Below are positions 8,198 to 15,302 of a stretch of DNA of 64,000 nucleotides, one piece after another. The notes under the pieces are model-generated. The model searched no databases and was not told the DNA's origin. It saw only the letters and a list, made by a program, of their open reading frames with translations. How positions within the stretch are numbered: the first letter of the stretch is position 1; every line of letters starts with the position of its first letter. Origin of the DNA: Alkalihalobacillus sp. YIM B00296. Lineage in GTDB: Bacteria; Bacillota; Bacilli; Bacillales; Fictibacillaceae. Location: assembly GCF_020179385.1 (NCBI RefSeq), contig NZ_JAIBLJ010000001.1, forward strand, positions 248,001-312,000, given 5' to 3'. The position numbers were made by a program, and so were the translations under genes.

Positions 8198-9312
8198 ATG
8201 GTGGTTTCTCTATACATCATTCTTTTATTCATAGGCTATCTCGTCTTTACAATTGATAAAAAAAAGGAAGGTTTTCCTGTACCGACGGTTTTAACGCTTC
8301 TTGGAATCGGGCTTTTTTTCATTCCTTATTTTTCATCAATCCAAGTTTCAAAAGATACGATCTATCATATTTTTTTACCTGGATTGCTGTTTACTGCTGC
8401 CTATCGTTTTCCCTTTTCGGCTTTGAAAAGAAATGGGGGGGTCATCAGCTTTCTAGCTACGATCGGAATTATGCTCACTGTACTTCTTTTAGGGACATTG
8501 ATTTATGTTGTCAGCGGAATAGGGGGATCGCTCTCATTCCTTGGTGCCATCTTGGCGGCTGCTATATTGACACCGACAGATCCTGTCTCTGTAGTCTCGA
8601 TTCTCCATAAATCTTCAGGAGATGAGATGATGGCTGATGTCCTTGAAGGTGAATCGATGATAAATGATGGAACCAGTATCGTGATCTTCTCTGTCGTTAC
8701 AGCAATCTTCCTGAAAGACAAGTCTTTTTCGATTACTAGTTTTCTGAGTGAATTTCTGATGGTTTCCCTCGGTGGTATTGTTGTCGGTTTGGCGTTCGGC
8801 TGGCTGTTCAGCAAAGCAGTCCATGTTACCCACCATGAAGATTACCAGGTGATGCTTAGCGTTATCCTTGCATACGGTATCTTTAATATTGCCGAGCATT
8901 TTGGTTTTTCAGGCGTATTGGCTACCGTATTCGCCGGGATGACACTTTCCTATGAATTTGATCGCACGCTAAAAGGGGATCATTTTCGGGAGTCCTTGGA
9001 CCGTTTTTGGGTGAGTTCTGGGGCATGGCTTTCTTCATTTTTGTTATCTCGATAGTAGTGAGATTCATTATAATCACGGGTACGACTAGAATCTTTCCTT
9101 TTTGGCGGAAGAAGATCACTGGAAAAGAATCACTGCTTCTTAGCTGGGCTGGAATGAAAGGGTCCATGTCTGTATTTTTACTATTGAGCCTCCAATCAAA
9201 AGGCGGCCAGAGTACAGAATTCATCATTTCCCTTACATTTGCCGTAGTCCTCATCTCTTTGGTTGTACAAAGCATAGGTGTATATCCTATATCAAAGAAA
9301 CTCCTGGACTGA
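8198..9312 (+). pseudogene. CPA1-type Na+/H+ antiporter, disrupted by internal deletion/frameshift
   Basis: Two overlapping frames together make a cation:proton antiporter. The first (ATG 8198, GGGGGAAG just upstream, to stop 9055) holds the N-terminal membrane helices and the ion-site motif ILTPTDPVSVVSILHKSSGD, then ends abnormally after FRESLDRFW. The second frame (readable from about 9007 to 9312) resumes with WGMAFFIFVISIVVRFIIITG and the conserved LLSWAGMKGSMSVFLLL helix. Intact homologues have about 25-30 residues, one transmembrane helix, between these two parts (family knowledge). Here they are absent and the frame changes. A deletion not divisible by three explains both, so a simple sequencing error is unlikely. 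The product is presumably non-functional unless the two halves assemble. Confidence 0.7.
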
Positions 9313-9349
9313 TCAATTAAAACAGTCGTTCTGAACCCCCTTATACAAA

Positions 9350-9378
9350 GCCGTTCTCAATTCGAGAGCGGTTCTTTT
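9350..9378 (+). terminator. Intrinsic terminator after antiporter remnant
   Basis: GCCGTTCTC pairs with GAGAGCGGT (two G-U pairs) over a 5-base loop and is followed by TCTTTTC. Confidence 0.65.
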
Positions 9379-9429
9379 CAAAGAATTGCCCTACTTGATT
9401 TGAATTTCTTTTCACTTTGTAAATTTTTC

Positions 9430-9487
9430 TTTTCAAAGCAGAAAAGTTCGTATATAATGACAACTGTACCATTAATAATAATACAGT
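9430..9487 (+). promoter_or_regulatory. Promoter with YtrA-type operator
   Basis: TATAAT at 9453-9458 has a poor -35 (TTTTCA, 9430-9435, 17-base spacer). Immediately downstream lies an inverted repeat ACTGTA-N13-TACAGT (9463-9487), the architecture known for B. subtilis YtrA operators (AGTGTA-N13-TACACT). TACACT and TACAGT half-sites recur at 9491-9505. The operator covers the transcription start, so it should act by autorepression of the gene that follows. Confidence 0.75.
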
Positions 9488-9527
9488 TAATACACTTAGT
9501 ACAGTTTTAGCAGATGGGAGGGTGTCG

Positions 9528-9926
9528 ATGTTTGATCTCGATGTTCGAAGCCGCAAGCCGATTTACGAGCAATTGGTCGAAAGATTCAAAGTACTCATCA
9601 TCAATGATGTGATGAAGACAGATGAGCAGCTTCCGTCTGTAAGAGTGCTTGCACAGCAGTTGACGATCAATCCGAACACGATTCAAAAAGCGTACCGGGA
9701 ACTTGAGTCACAAGGTTACATTTATACTATCAAAGGAAAAGGAAACTTCGTTAGTGAGACAAAACATGCCATAAACACCGAAAAGCTGGAAAAGGTGAAA
9801 TCCGATTTTAAAAAGCTGGTATCGGAAGCACTTTATCTTGGTATGAAAGCAGAAGAGCTCCAAGCTTATATTTCAGATATAGAGAAATCGATTGGGGGAG
9901 GGGAACAAGATGATTCAAGTTCATAA
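9528..9926 (+). CDS. GntR-family transcriptional regulator, YtrA subfamily
   Basis: 132-residue repressor with an N-terminal winged helix-turn-helix (about residues 10-75: SRKPIYEQLVERFK, LPSVRVLAQQLTINPNTIQKAY, ELESQGYIYTIKGKGNFV) and only a short helical C-terminal tail for dimerisation. This is the layout of the YtrA subfamily, which has no large ligand-binding domain. The ATG at 9528 is preferred over the GTG at 9522 because GGGAGG lies 7 bases upstream of the ATG. It overlaps the ABC ATPase gene by 17 bases and sits behind an ACTGTA-N13-TACAGT operator, so it probably represses its own operon, classically released by cell-wall-active compounds. Confidence 0.9.
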   Translation: MFDLDVRSRKPIYEQLVERFKVLIINDVMKTDEQLPSVRVLAQQLTINPNTIQKAYRELESQGYIYTIKGKGNFVSETKHAINTEKLEKVKSDFKKLVSEALYLGMKAEELQAYISDIEKSIGGGEQDDSSS

Positions 9927-10809
9927 TGTAGAAAAAAGGTTGGATGAAATTGAAGCCTTATCAGACGTTTCCTTTACGGTAAAAAAGGGATCGATTTATG
10001 GGTTACTCGGCTCGAATGGTGCAGGGAAGACGACGTTATTACGTATCGTAGCAGGCATTTTACGTGAAGATGAAGGAAGAGTGATGGTCAATGAAGAGCC
10101 GATTTTTGAAAATACGAAAATGAAAGAAAGGATGATTTTCATACCGGATACGTTGTATTTCTTTTCGCAATACACCATCCAACAGATGGCGAACTTTTAC
10201 AAAAGCATCTACTCGGAATGGAACGAGGAACGTTTCCAACAATTGAGGGAAGTATTCGATATCGGATTGGATAAGAAAATCCACAAGTTTTCAAAAGGGA
10301 TGCAACGGCAGGTAGCGTTCTGGTTATCAATGTCGACGATGCCGGATTTGCTGGTTTTGGATGAACCGATTGACGGGCTTGACCCTGTCATGCGGAAAAA
10401 GGTGAAAAATCTGATTTTGCAGGATGTCGCAGAAAGAGAAATGACAGTCCTTATTTCTTCTCATAACTTAAGAGAGATTGAAGACATTTGTGATCATGTC
10501 GGGGTTCTACATAAAGGAAAATTTTTGCTTGAAAAAGAACTCGACGATTTGAAATCGGATACTCAGAAGATCCAAATAGCCTTTAAAGGAAAAACGCCAG
10601 AAGAGTTGTTCGATGGGGTCCAATTACTTTATAAAGAAGAACGCGGAAGTGTGATGCTCTGTATCGTAAGAGGTCAAGCAGATGACGTTACAACTCATTT
10701 CGAAAAGTACAAACCGGTCGTCTTCGATCTTCTGCCGCTTTCACTAGAGGAAATCTTCATATATGAAATGGGGGATGTCGGGTATGCAATCAAAAACGTC
10801 CTGGTTTAG
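9910..10809 (+). CDS. ABC transporter ATP-binding protein (YtrB-like)
   Basis: Nucleotide-binding subunit of the YtrA-controlled ABC exporter. Walker A is GSNGAGKTT (about residue 35), the signature is KFSKGMQRQ (about 132), Walker B and D-loop are LLVLDEPIDGLD (about 156) and the H-loop is ISSHNLREIEDICDHVG. A C-terminal extension of about 80 residues follows, as in many two-component drug/peptide exporters of the CcmA type. The ATG at 9910 has GGGGGAGGGG upstream and overlaps the regulator gene. It overlaps the permease gene by 26 bases, so translation is probably coupled. The substrate is unknown; homologous Ytr systems respond to cell-wall antibiotics. Confidence 0.9.
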   Translation: MIQVHNVEKRLDEIEALSDVSFTVKKGSIYGLLGSNGAGKTTLLRIVAGILREDEGRVMVNEEPIFENTKMKERMIFIPDTLYFFSQYTIQQMANFYKSIYSEWNEERFQQLREVFDIGLDKKIHKFSKGMQRQVAFWLSMSTMPDLLVLDEPIDGLDPVMRKKVKNLILQDVAEREMTVLISSHNLREIEDICDHVGVLHKGKFLLEKELDDLKSDTQKIQIAFKGKTPEELFDGVQLLYKEERGSVMLCIVRGQADDVTTHFEKYKPVVFDLLPLSLEEIFIYEMGDVGYAIKNVLV

Positions 10810-12793
10810 TAAAGAAATGATGATCCAAAGCTTCCATAGTGTCGGATGGATCGCGCTCATCTATCTTGTAGGTCTCTTGTTGACATTGCCGATGCGGATT
10901 TTGATGATATGGAGCAGTGATGATCCATCTGATTATTACGCCAATCATGAAAATCTTTTCGACTATAACGGTGAAATTCAGCTTATATTGGTCTATATCG
11001 TGCCTGTCTTGCTTGCTATCTTTCTAATCCGTTTTTTACAAGTGAAGAATGCATCGGACTTCATGCATAGCCTTCCGATCAAAAGAACCCGCCTTTATAA
11101 CGTCTATATCGGGATGGGGGTTATTTATCTAGTCCTACCGGTATTGGTCACCGGTTCGGTCCTTATGATCATGAACGGAACAATGGATTTGGAAAATTAT
11201 TATTCAATGAAAGACATATGGAGTTGGATGGGATTAATCCTACTAGTATCTCTTCTGATTTTTGTTTCAGGTGTGTTCGTAGGCGCGATGACGGGTATGT
11301 CAGCTCTCCAAGGCGTTCTTACTTATATCCTTTTACTGCTGCCAGTCGGCTTTACAATACTGATTTTCATGAACACGACCTACTTCCTGTATGGATTTTC
11401 ACCAGAGTACTATCTAAGCAGCCAAATGATCCGCTATTCTCCAATCACCTCATTTTTCACCTATGTCGCGGAACAGGGTGGTGAAGTATTCAGTTGGTTG
11501 GACATCATCCTCTATCTGATCATGATCTTTGTCTTTTATAGCGCTGGAATGGTGGTCTATAAAAAAAGACATCTGGAAGGGGTTTCCCAAGCTTTTGTCT
11601 TTAAGTCGTTGAAACCATTCTTCAAATACAGTGTGACTTTCTGTGTCATGTTATTGGGTGGGATGTATTTCAGAGAAACCCAGCACTCATTTGTATGGCT
11701 GATCGTCGGGTATGTATTGGGAAGCATTATCGGTTACCTCATTGCAGAGATGCTTCTACAGAAGACTTGGCGGGTCTTCACCCATCTCAAAGGTTATTTA
11801 TTGTTTGCCGTACTAGTGGCCATTGCCATTGTGGCTTTCCGGTTTGACCTTACGGGGTATGAAAATAGAATTCCTGAATTGAACGAAGTAGAGCAAGTCT
11901 TCATTGGTCAGGGAGTTTGGCAGTATAAACTTAAGGATGGGGGGTCTTCTAACAATGGTCCCGAGTACAATCAACCAACTTTGACTAAAAAAGAGAACAT
12001 CAATTCAGTCATACAATTACATGAGTTTCTTGTAGAAAACAAACAGTCTTATTCACGCTCATACCATTATACCCGCGTATTCTTCATCGCTTATGAAATG
12101 AAGAACGGTGAGAAAGTGATAAGAGAATATCGAGTTCCGGAAACCGAAGAACTGCTGACATATATGAGGCCGATTTATGAAGCAAATGAATTCAAAGAAA
12201 AAACAAATCGGATATTCCATATTGCAAGTGAAGAAGTCACAAGGATTGCTGTGGATTCAAGAGAAGGACAGGTCATCATCCATGAGCCAGAGAAGATCGC
12301 GACCGCCTTGGAAGCTTTGAAAACAGATGTGAAAGAAGCCCCTTATGAAGAGGAGCGTAGTAAGGGTCCTTTTGTACCTTCCATCAATATTTACCTTTCG
12401 AGCGTCGGTGATCAAAATGAAGTGCATTTACAATTCGAATCGTCATATGAGCAATTTAAAAAGTGGCTTGAGGAAGAAAATTTACTAGACGAGGTTTTAC
12501 TTGACCCTGAAGAGATCGAATATGCTGTCATCGCTCCATCTAAAGACATCGATTTCAAAAGGGATGATGCTGAAGCAACTAAGCAGGTCATTGAATCTCC
12601 TAATGCTTTGAAGATCACTTCGAAAGAAAGAATACAGGTCAGCTTGGAGAATTCAAATTGGGCTGACCCTGGTAATGAATACTTCATTGTGTTCAAATTC
12701 AAGAATTCTGAAGCAGCTGAATTACTAAGTTTCCAAAACAATGATGTTCCGGAATTTGTGAAAGAACATTATGAGAAAGCTGAGGTGAAATAA
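10784..12793 (+). CDS. ABC transporter permease with large C-terminal soluble domain
   Basis: About 669 residues. The first 350 or so hold about nine hydrophobic segments of an ABC-2-like permease (for example AIFLIRFL, LILLVSLLIFVSGVFVGAM, LLFAVLVAIAIVAF). The remaining part, from about residue 370, is a hydrophilic mixed alpha/beta region, with a YtrC/YtrD-like relationship likely but no catalytic motif seen. I chose the ATG at 10784, because GGGGG lies 8-12 bases upstream, over the in-frame ATGs at 10763 and 10775. The stop codon (TAA at 12791-12793) shares its last base with the ATG of the sigma-factor gene. The C-terminal domain probably faces the outside or the cytoplasmic membrane surface and may sense the substrate; this is inference. 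Confidence 0.8.
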   Translation: MQSKTSWFSKEMMIQSFHSVGWIALIYLVGLLLTLPMRILMIWSSDDPSDYYANHENLFDYNGEIQLILVYIVPVLLAIFLIRFLQVKNASDFMHSLPIKRTRLYNVYIGMGVIYLVLPVLVTGSVLMIMNGTMDLENYYSMKDIWSWMGLILLVSLLIFVSGVFVGAMTGMSALQGVLTYILLLLPVGFTILIFMNTTYFLYGFSPEYYLSSQMIRYSPITSFFTYVAEQGGEVFSWLDIILYLIMIFVFYSAGMVVYKKRHLEGVSQAFVFKSLKPFFKYSVTFCVMLLGGMYFRETQHSFVWLIVGYVLGSIIGYLIAEMLLQKTWRVFTHLKGYLLFAVLVAIAIVAFRFDLTGYENRIPELNEVEQVFIGQGVWQYKLKDGGSSNNGPEYNQPTLTKKENINSVIQLHEFLVENKQSYSRSYHYTRVFFIAYEMKNGEKVIREYRVPETEELLTYMRPIYEANEFKEKTNRIFHIASEEVTRIAVDSREGQVIIHEPEKIATALEALKTDVKEAPYEEERSKGPFVPSINIYLSSVGDQNEVHLQFESSYEQFKKWLEEENLLDEVLLDPEEIEYAVIAPSKDIDFKRDDAEATKQVIESPNALKITSKERIQVSLENSNWADPGNEYFIVFKFKNSEAAELLSFQNNDVPEFVKEHYEKAEVK

Positions 12794-13335
12794 TGGAGGC
12801 CCAAATCCAAGTGCAGAGACAAGAAATTGATTTGAATCTTATATATGAAATGTTCAGGCATAAAGTGTTCAAGGTAGCTGTCATGATTACCCACGACAAA
12901 TACTTGGCGGAAGATATCGTACAAGAAACATTCATTAAAGCTTTCAAAAAAATCGATTCGATATTGGATATTGAAAAAATAGGTTCTTGGCTCTCGACAA
13001 TTGCATCAAGGACAGCGATCGATCTAATCCGTAAAGAAAAAAGATCAGGTACAATACTGGTAGAAGACGTCATTTATATTGTAAATGAACATGTCCAGGA
13101 AAAGAATGCTGTCGAACAGATCGTAGAGCGTGTATGGATGGAGAGAGAAATCGAACAAAAAGTTGCGCAGCTTAAACCAGCTTTGCGGGATGCGTTTCTC
13201 CTGAAATACGAAGATGGCTTGAAAGAAGAAGAGATTTCTGAGCGGCTCCAATTGCCGATCGGAACCGTCAAATCGAGATTATACCGTGCGAGACAACAGA
13301 TCAAGACTGAACTTAATAAACAGATCAGTGCATGA
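12793..13335 (+). CDS. RNA polymerase sigma-70 family, ECF-type sigma factor
   Basis: 180-residue sigma factor containing only regions 2 and 4. Region 2 includes LAEDIVQETFIKAFKKI (about residues 38-54) and GSWLSTIASRTAIDLIRK (-10 recognition, about 64-81). Region 4 is the helix-turn-helix EEEISERLQLPIGTVKSRLYRARQQI (about 145-170). There is no anti-sigma gene downstream: a terminator follows the stop codon by 8 bases. Start and stop codons overlap the permease gene by one base, so the sigma factor is made together with the YtrA-controlled transporter. That association, and the lack of a cognate anti-sigma factor, are unusual for ECF sigma factors. Confidence 0.88.
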   Translation: MEAQIQVQRQEIDLNLIYEMFRHKVFKVAVMITHDKYLAEDIVQETFIKAFKKIDSILDIEKIGSWLSTIASRTAIDLIRKEKRSGTILVEDVIYIVNEHVQEKNAVEQIVERVWMEREIEQKVAQLKPALRDAFLLKYEDGLKEEEISERLQLPIGTVKSRLYRARQQIKTELNKQISA

Positions 13336-13342
13336 TTCATGG

Positions 13343-13371
13343 AGGTGCCCTTCGATAGGGTGCCTTTTTTC
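13343..13371 (+). terminator. Terminator of the ytrA-like operon
   Basis: AGGTGCCC pairs with GGGTGCCT (two G-U pairs) over a 7-base loop, followed by six T. Confidence 0.8.
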
Positions 13372-13395
13372 TTTAAAAGATAAGAATAGAGAATA

Positions 13396-13601
13396 ACAAA
13401 AAGGACACTTTGAATGCAGGGGATGCTACATCCGAAGTGTCCTTCCATAATAATTTAAGGGGGTTGTGGTAATAAGTTTCGGGTCATTAGATATGCCTGT
13501 GGGGGTTGAAGAAAAACAATCTAAATTTTTATTTCGCCAAGTTGAAAAGCGAAGAGGCCTGTGGATCGCACGCGGAAATGGGAGCGAATTGCCGGGAATC
13601 A
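13396..13601 (-). ncRNA. Candidate C-rich small RNA
   Basis: On the minus strand an extended -10 element TGCTATACT (plus-strand 13608-13616) is followed about 200 bases later by a strong intrinsic terminator: a 10-bp stem AAGGACACTT/AAGTGTCCTT (13401-13410 with 13435-13444) and a TTTTTG tail. The intervening RNA has no ORF with a ribosome site but carries several C-runs in A/U-rich context (TTCAACCCCCACA, CACAACCCCCTTAA, GATTCCCGG) and GCATCCCCTGC in the terminator loop. Unpaired C-runs that pair with Shine-Dalgarno sequences are typical of firmicute regulatory RNAs such as FsrA and RsaE. The -35 is weak (TACTTC). The identity is not recognised. Confidence 0.5.
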
Positions 13602-13675
13602 ACAATGAGTATAGCATAGCCAAAATTTTTGAAGTAATTTAGCTCAAATTGACGATGAGGAAAATGATGGAACCG

Positions 13676-13684
13676 TGGTATAAT
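13676..13684 (+). promoter_or_regulatory. Extended -10 promoter of the type I toxin mRNA
   Basis: TGGTATAAT gives a consensus -10 with the TGn extension. No good -35 is at 16-18 bases, as often seen with extended -10 promoters. Transcription would begin near 13691, about 80 bases before the toxin start codon. Confidence 0.75.
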
Positions 13685-13769
13685 AGTAATGGTGCAGTAG
13701 AGGATACTCGAGGGTGGAAGGCTTATCCCCAGCAACTGTTTCAAGCAGTGTAGGAAGGGGGTGCAGCCC

Positions 13770-13856
13770 TTGACAACGTTCGAAGCAATTAGTCTGATGA
13801 TCACATTCGGACTGTTCGTCGTTACGTTGTTGTCTTTTCCTGATAAAAGAAAATAA
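13770..13856 (+). CDS. Type I toxin, holin-like membrane peptide (BsrG/BsrE/TxpA family)
   Basis: 28-residue peptide starting at a TTG and reading LTTFEAISLMITFGLFVV (first residue Met in practice), then a short hydrophobic stretch and the charged end FPDKRK. It has the family pattern M[ST]T[FY][EQ]A-LM-I-FG of the BsrE/BsrH/TxpA and 'putative holin-like toxin' group, one membrane helix with a basic tail. A strong SD (GGAAGGGGG, 13753-13761) lies 8 bases before the start but is locked: AAGGG (13755-13759) pairs with CCCTT (13767-13771), which includes the first two bases of the start codon. A 5'-3' long-range helix (13707-13717 with 13857-13867, 10 of 11 pairs) is also possible. An antisense RNA gene overlaps the 3' part. 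Predicted toxin mRNA about 13691-13970, roughly 280 nt, like bsrG. Confidence 0.85.
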   Translation: MTTFEAISLMITFGLFVVTLLSFPDKRK

Positions 13857-13986
13857 CCACCCTTGAGTTTGGAACCTGTACAGGGTGGTTATCCATCTCA
13901 ATAGCCCCCCTTTGAGGGAAATCTATTGCACTATCTATCCGCAGGTGTTGGGAGCACCTGCGGTTTTTATTAGTATATGTTGTCCT
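13845..13986 (-). ncRNA. Antisense antitoxin RNA of the type I module
   Basis: The minus strand has an extended -10 TGGTATTCT (plus-strand 13993-14001) with a -35 TTACGA (14015-14020, 16-base spacer), giving a start near 13986. The RNA runs into the 3' half of the toxin mRNA and ends at an 11-bp hairpin (ATAACCACCCT/AGGGTGGTTAT, 13853-13863 with 13882-13892) followed on the minus strand by TTTTCTTTT. It is about 140 nt, close in size and arrangement to SR4, SR5 and RatA in B. subtilis, which bind the toxin mRNA 3' region and promote its decay. Overlap with the toxin transcript is about 125 nt. Confidence 0.75.
13939..13970 (+). terminator. Terminator of the toxin mRNA
   Basis: CCGCAGGTG pairs perfectly with CACCTGCGG over a 7-base loop, followed by TTTTTATT. 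Confidence 0.9.
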
Positions 13987-14203
13987 ATTATTAGAATACC
14001 ACAGTTTCACATAATCGTAACCTTAAATGAGCTCATTACAGATATATATGGCTATTTCTAAGTTTTGTGAATTAAAATTTTTCTATGTACGTGAAGTCTA
14101 TAAGTAATTTGTTGTATTTCAGGATGAGTGATAACATCCAGGTTTCAGGGGACATAATGAAAGGGAAGGGTTCTATTATCATATGGACTAAGGATTTTAC
14201 AAA

Positions 14204-14468
14204 AGGCTGTTTTCTTGAAACTTGTTGCTAATTGAATTCTGATAAGGAAATGAAAACCGGAAATATGCGAGACTCCTGCGGGAAAGCAAGCTAAGCGAGA
14301 CTCCGCAGCGGCCCACAAAATAAAAGGATCTTCGACTAAAAACCACCACGTCCTGTGGTGAACGTCGAAGCCAGCACATCCGTTTGCAAGTAAGGAGGCT
14401 TGCAGATTAACGCGGAAAGCGTGGATATTTCCAAATTCTAAAACAACAACCTATACGAAAACAGCCTT
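14204..14468. mobile_element. MITE-like structured repeat with 12-bp inverted ends
   Basis: AAGGCTGTTTTC (14204-14215) and its exact inverse GAAAACAGCCTT (14457-14468) bound a 265-bp element without coding capacity. The inside contains GCGAGACTCCTGCGGGAAAG and GAAAGCGTGGATATTTCC, the blocks of a repeat found between genes across many Bacillus genomes, and smaller stems (CTGCGG/CCGCAG, CACCACGTCCTGTGGTG). No obvious target duplication was seen. The right end lies 18 bases before the ATG of the TVP38-family gene, so the ribosome site of that gene directly abuts the element. The stretch 14021-14203 to the left shows nothing I can interpret. Confidence 0.75.
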
Positions 14469-14486
14469 ACAAAAAGAGGGCAAAAG

Positions 14487-15149
14487 ATGGACAAACGAAA
14501 ATGGATACGTAAAGGCACGATATTCATCATCATCATTGGATTTTTTATATGGTTGAACCAAGCTTTTTTGGAAATCCCACCCTGGAAAATACGTAATTGG
14601 GTAATGTCTTTCGGTTGGATAGCACCAGGCATTTATCTTATCATGTTTACCGTACGACCGCTTGTTTTGTTTCCGGCCTCTTTGTTAGCCATAGTCGGAG
14701 GATTAGCTTTCGGCTTTTGGTTTGGGGTCCTATTGACAGTCATCGGAGCGTGTCTGGGAGCGATCCTCTCGTTATTTGCAATTCGTAAATTAGGAATCAC
14801 ATATGGTGCAGTGCCCTCTACTGAGAAATATGATGCTTTACGCCAACAAATTGATAGAAAAGGGTTCATCTTCTTATTAATCCTCCGTCTACTGCCATTT
14901 TTGCATTTTGACTTGGTTACATATCTTAGTGCGGTATCGAATATCCGTTTCTCCCATTATTTTTTTGCCACCTTGCTTGGGCTAGTTCCAGGGGCAGGTA
15001 TCTATTGTGGTATCGGTAGCAGTACGTATACTGGGGAAAATGAATTGATCATCTTTTCAATCGTAAGCCTAGTCGTTTTGACAGTACTGCCGATTCTATT
15101 CAGAAAAAAATTGTCCTCCCTGTTAGCTGTGAGATTTGATCAAGAGTGA
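14487..15149 (+). CDS. TVP38/TMEM64 family membrane protein
   Basis: 220-residue integral membrane protein of the DedA/SNARE-associated (VTT) superfamily. About six hydrophobic segments are visible: residues 12-27, 43-60, 66-90, a re-entrant-like GGLAFGFWFGVLLTVIGA with the family motif, 130-150, 155-175 and 190-208. The conserved stretch FLLILRLLPFLHFDLVTYLSA followed by LLGLVPGAGIYCGIGS matches the VTT F-x-x-RL-P-x-P-N-x-x-Y pattern loosely. Members are thought to be lipid scramblases; the role in Bacillus is not known. GAGGG lies 9 bases before the ATG, right at the edge of the upstream repeat, whose strong stem may insulate it from upstream transcription. Confidence 0.82.
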   Translation: MDKRKWIRKGTIFIIIIGFFIWLNQAFLEIPPWKIRNWVMSFGWIAPGIYLIMFTVRPLVLFPASLLAIVGGLAFGFWFGVLLTVIGACLGAILSLFAIRKLGITYGAVPSTEKYDALRQQIDRKGFIFLLILRLLPFLHFDLVTYLSAVSNIRFSHYFFATLLGLVPGAGIYCGIGSSTYTGENELIIFSIVSLVVLTVLPILFRKKLSSLLAVRFDQE

Positions 15150-15302
15150 AAGGCGAAGAATGGTTATTCAAAGTACTTGGAATATTGCTGGATCAAAAAC
15201 ATTCGGTTTTATAGTCGCAGCTCAGGTGGGGCCCATGGATGAACCTCGGTAAAGCGACCTTTGATAGGGAATCTGACCGAATTGTTGATTGAGGAGAATT
15301 TG

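Noticed and set aside
12699-13073. Open frame antisense to the permease end and sigma-factor start
   Set aside because: No ribosome site, low-complexity Ser-rich translation typical of an antisense shadow, and it covers two well-supported genes.
15150-15302. Possible remnant gene or RNA before the oxidoreductase
   Set aside because: Only scattered GC-rich short inverted pairs; no frame, terminator or known RNA motif.
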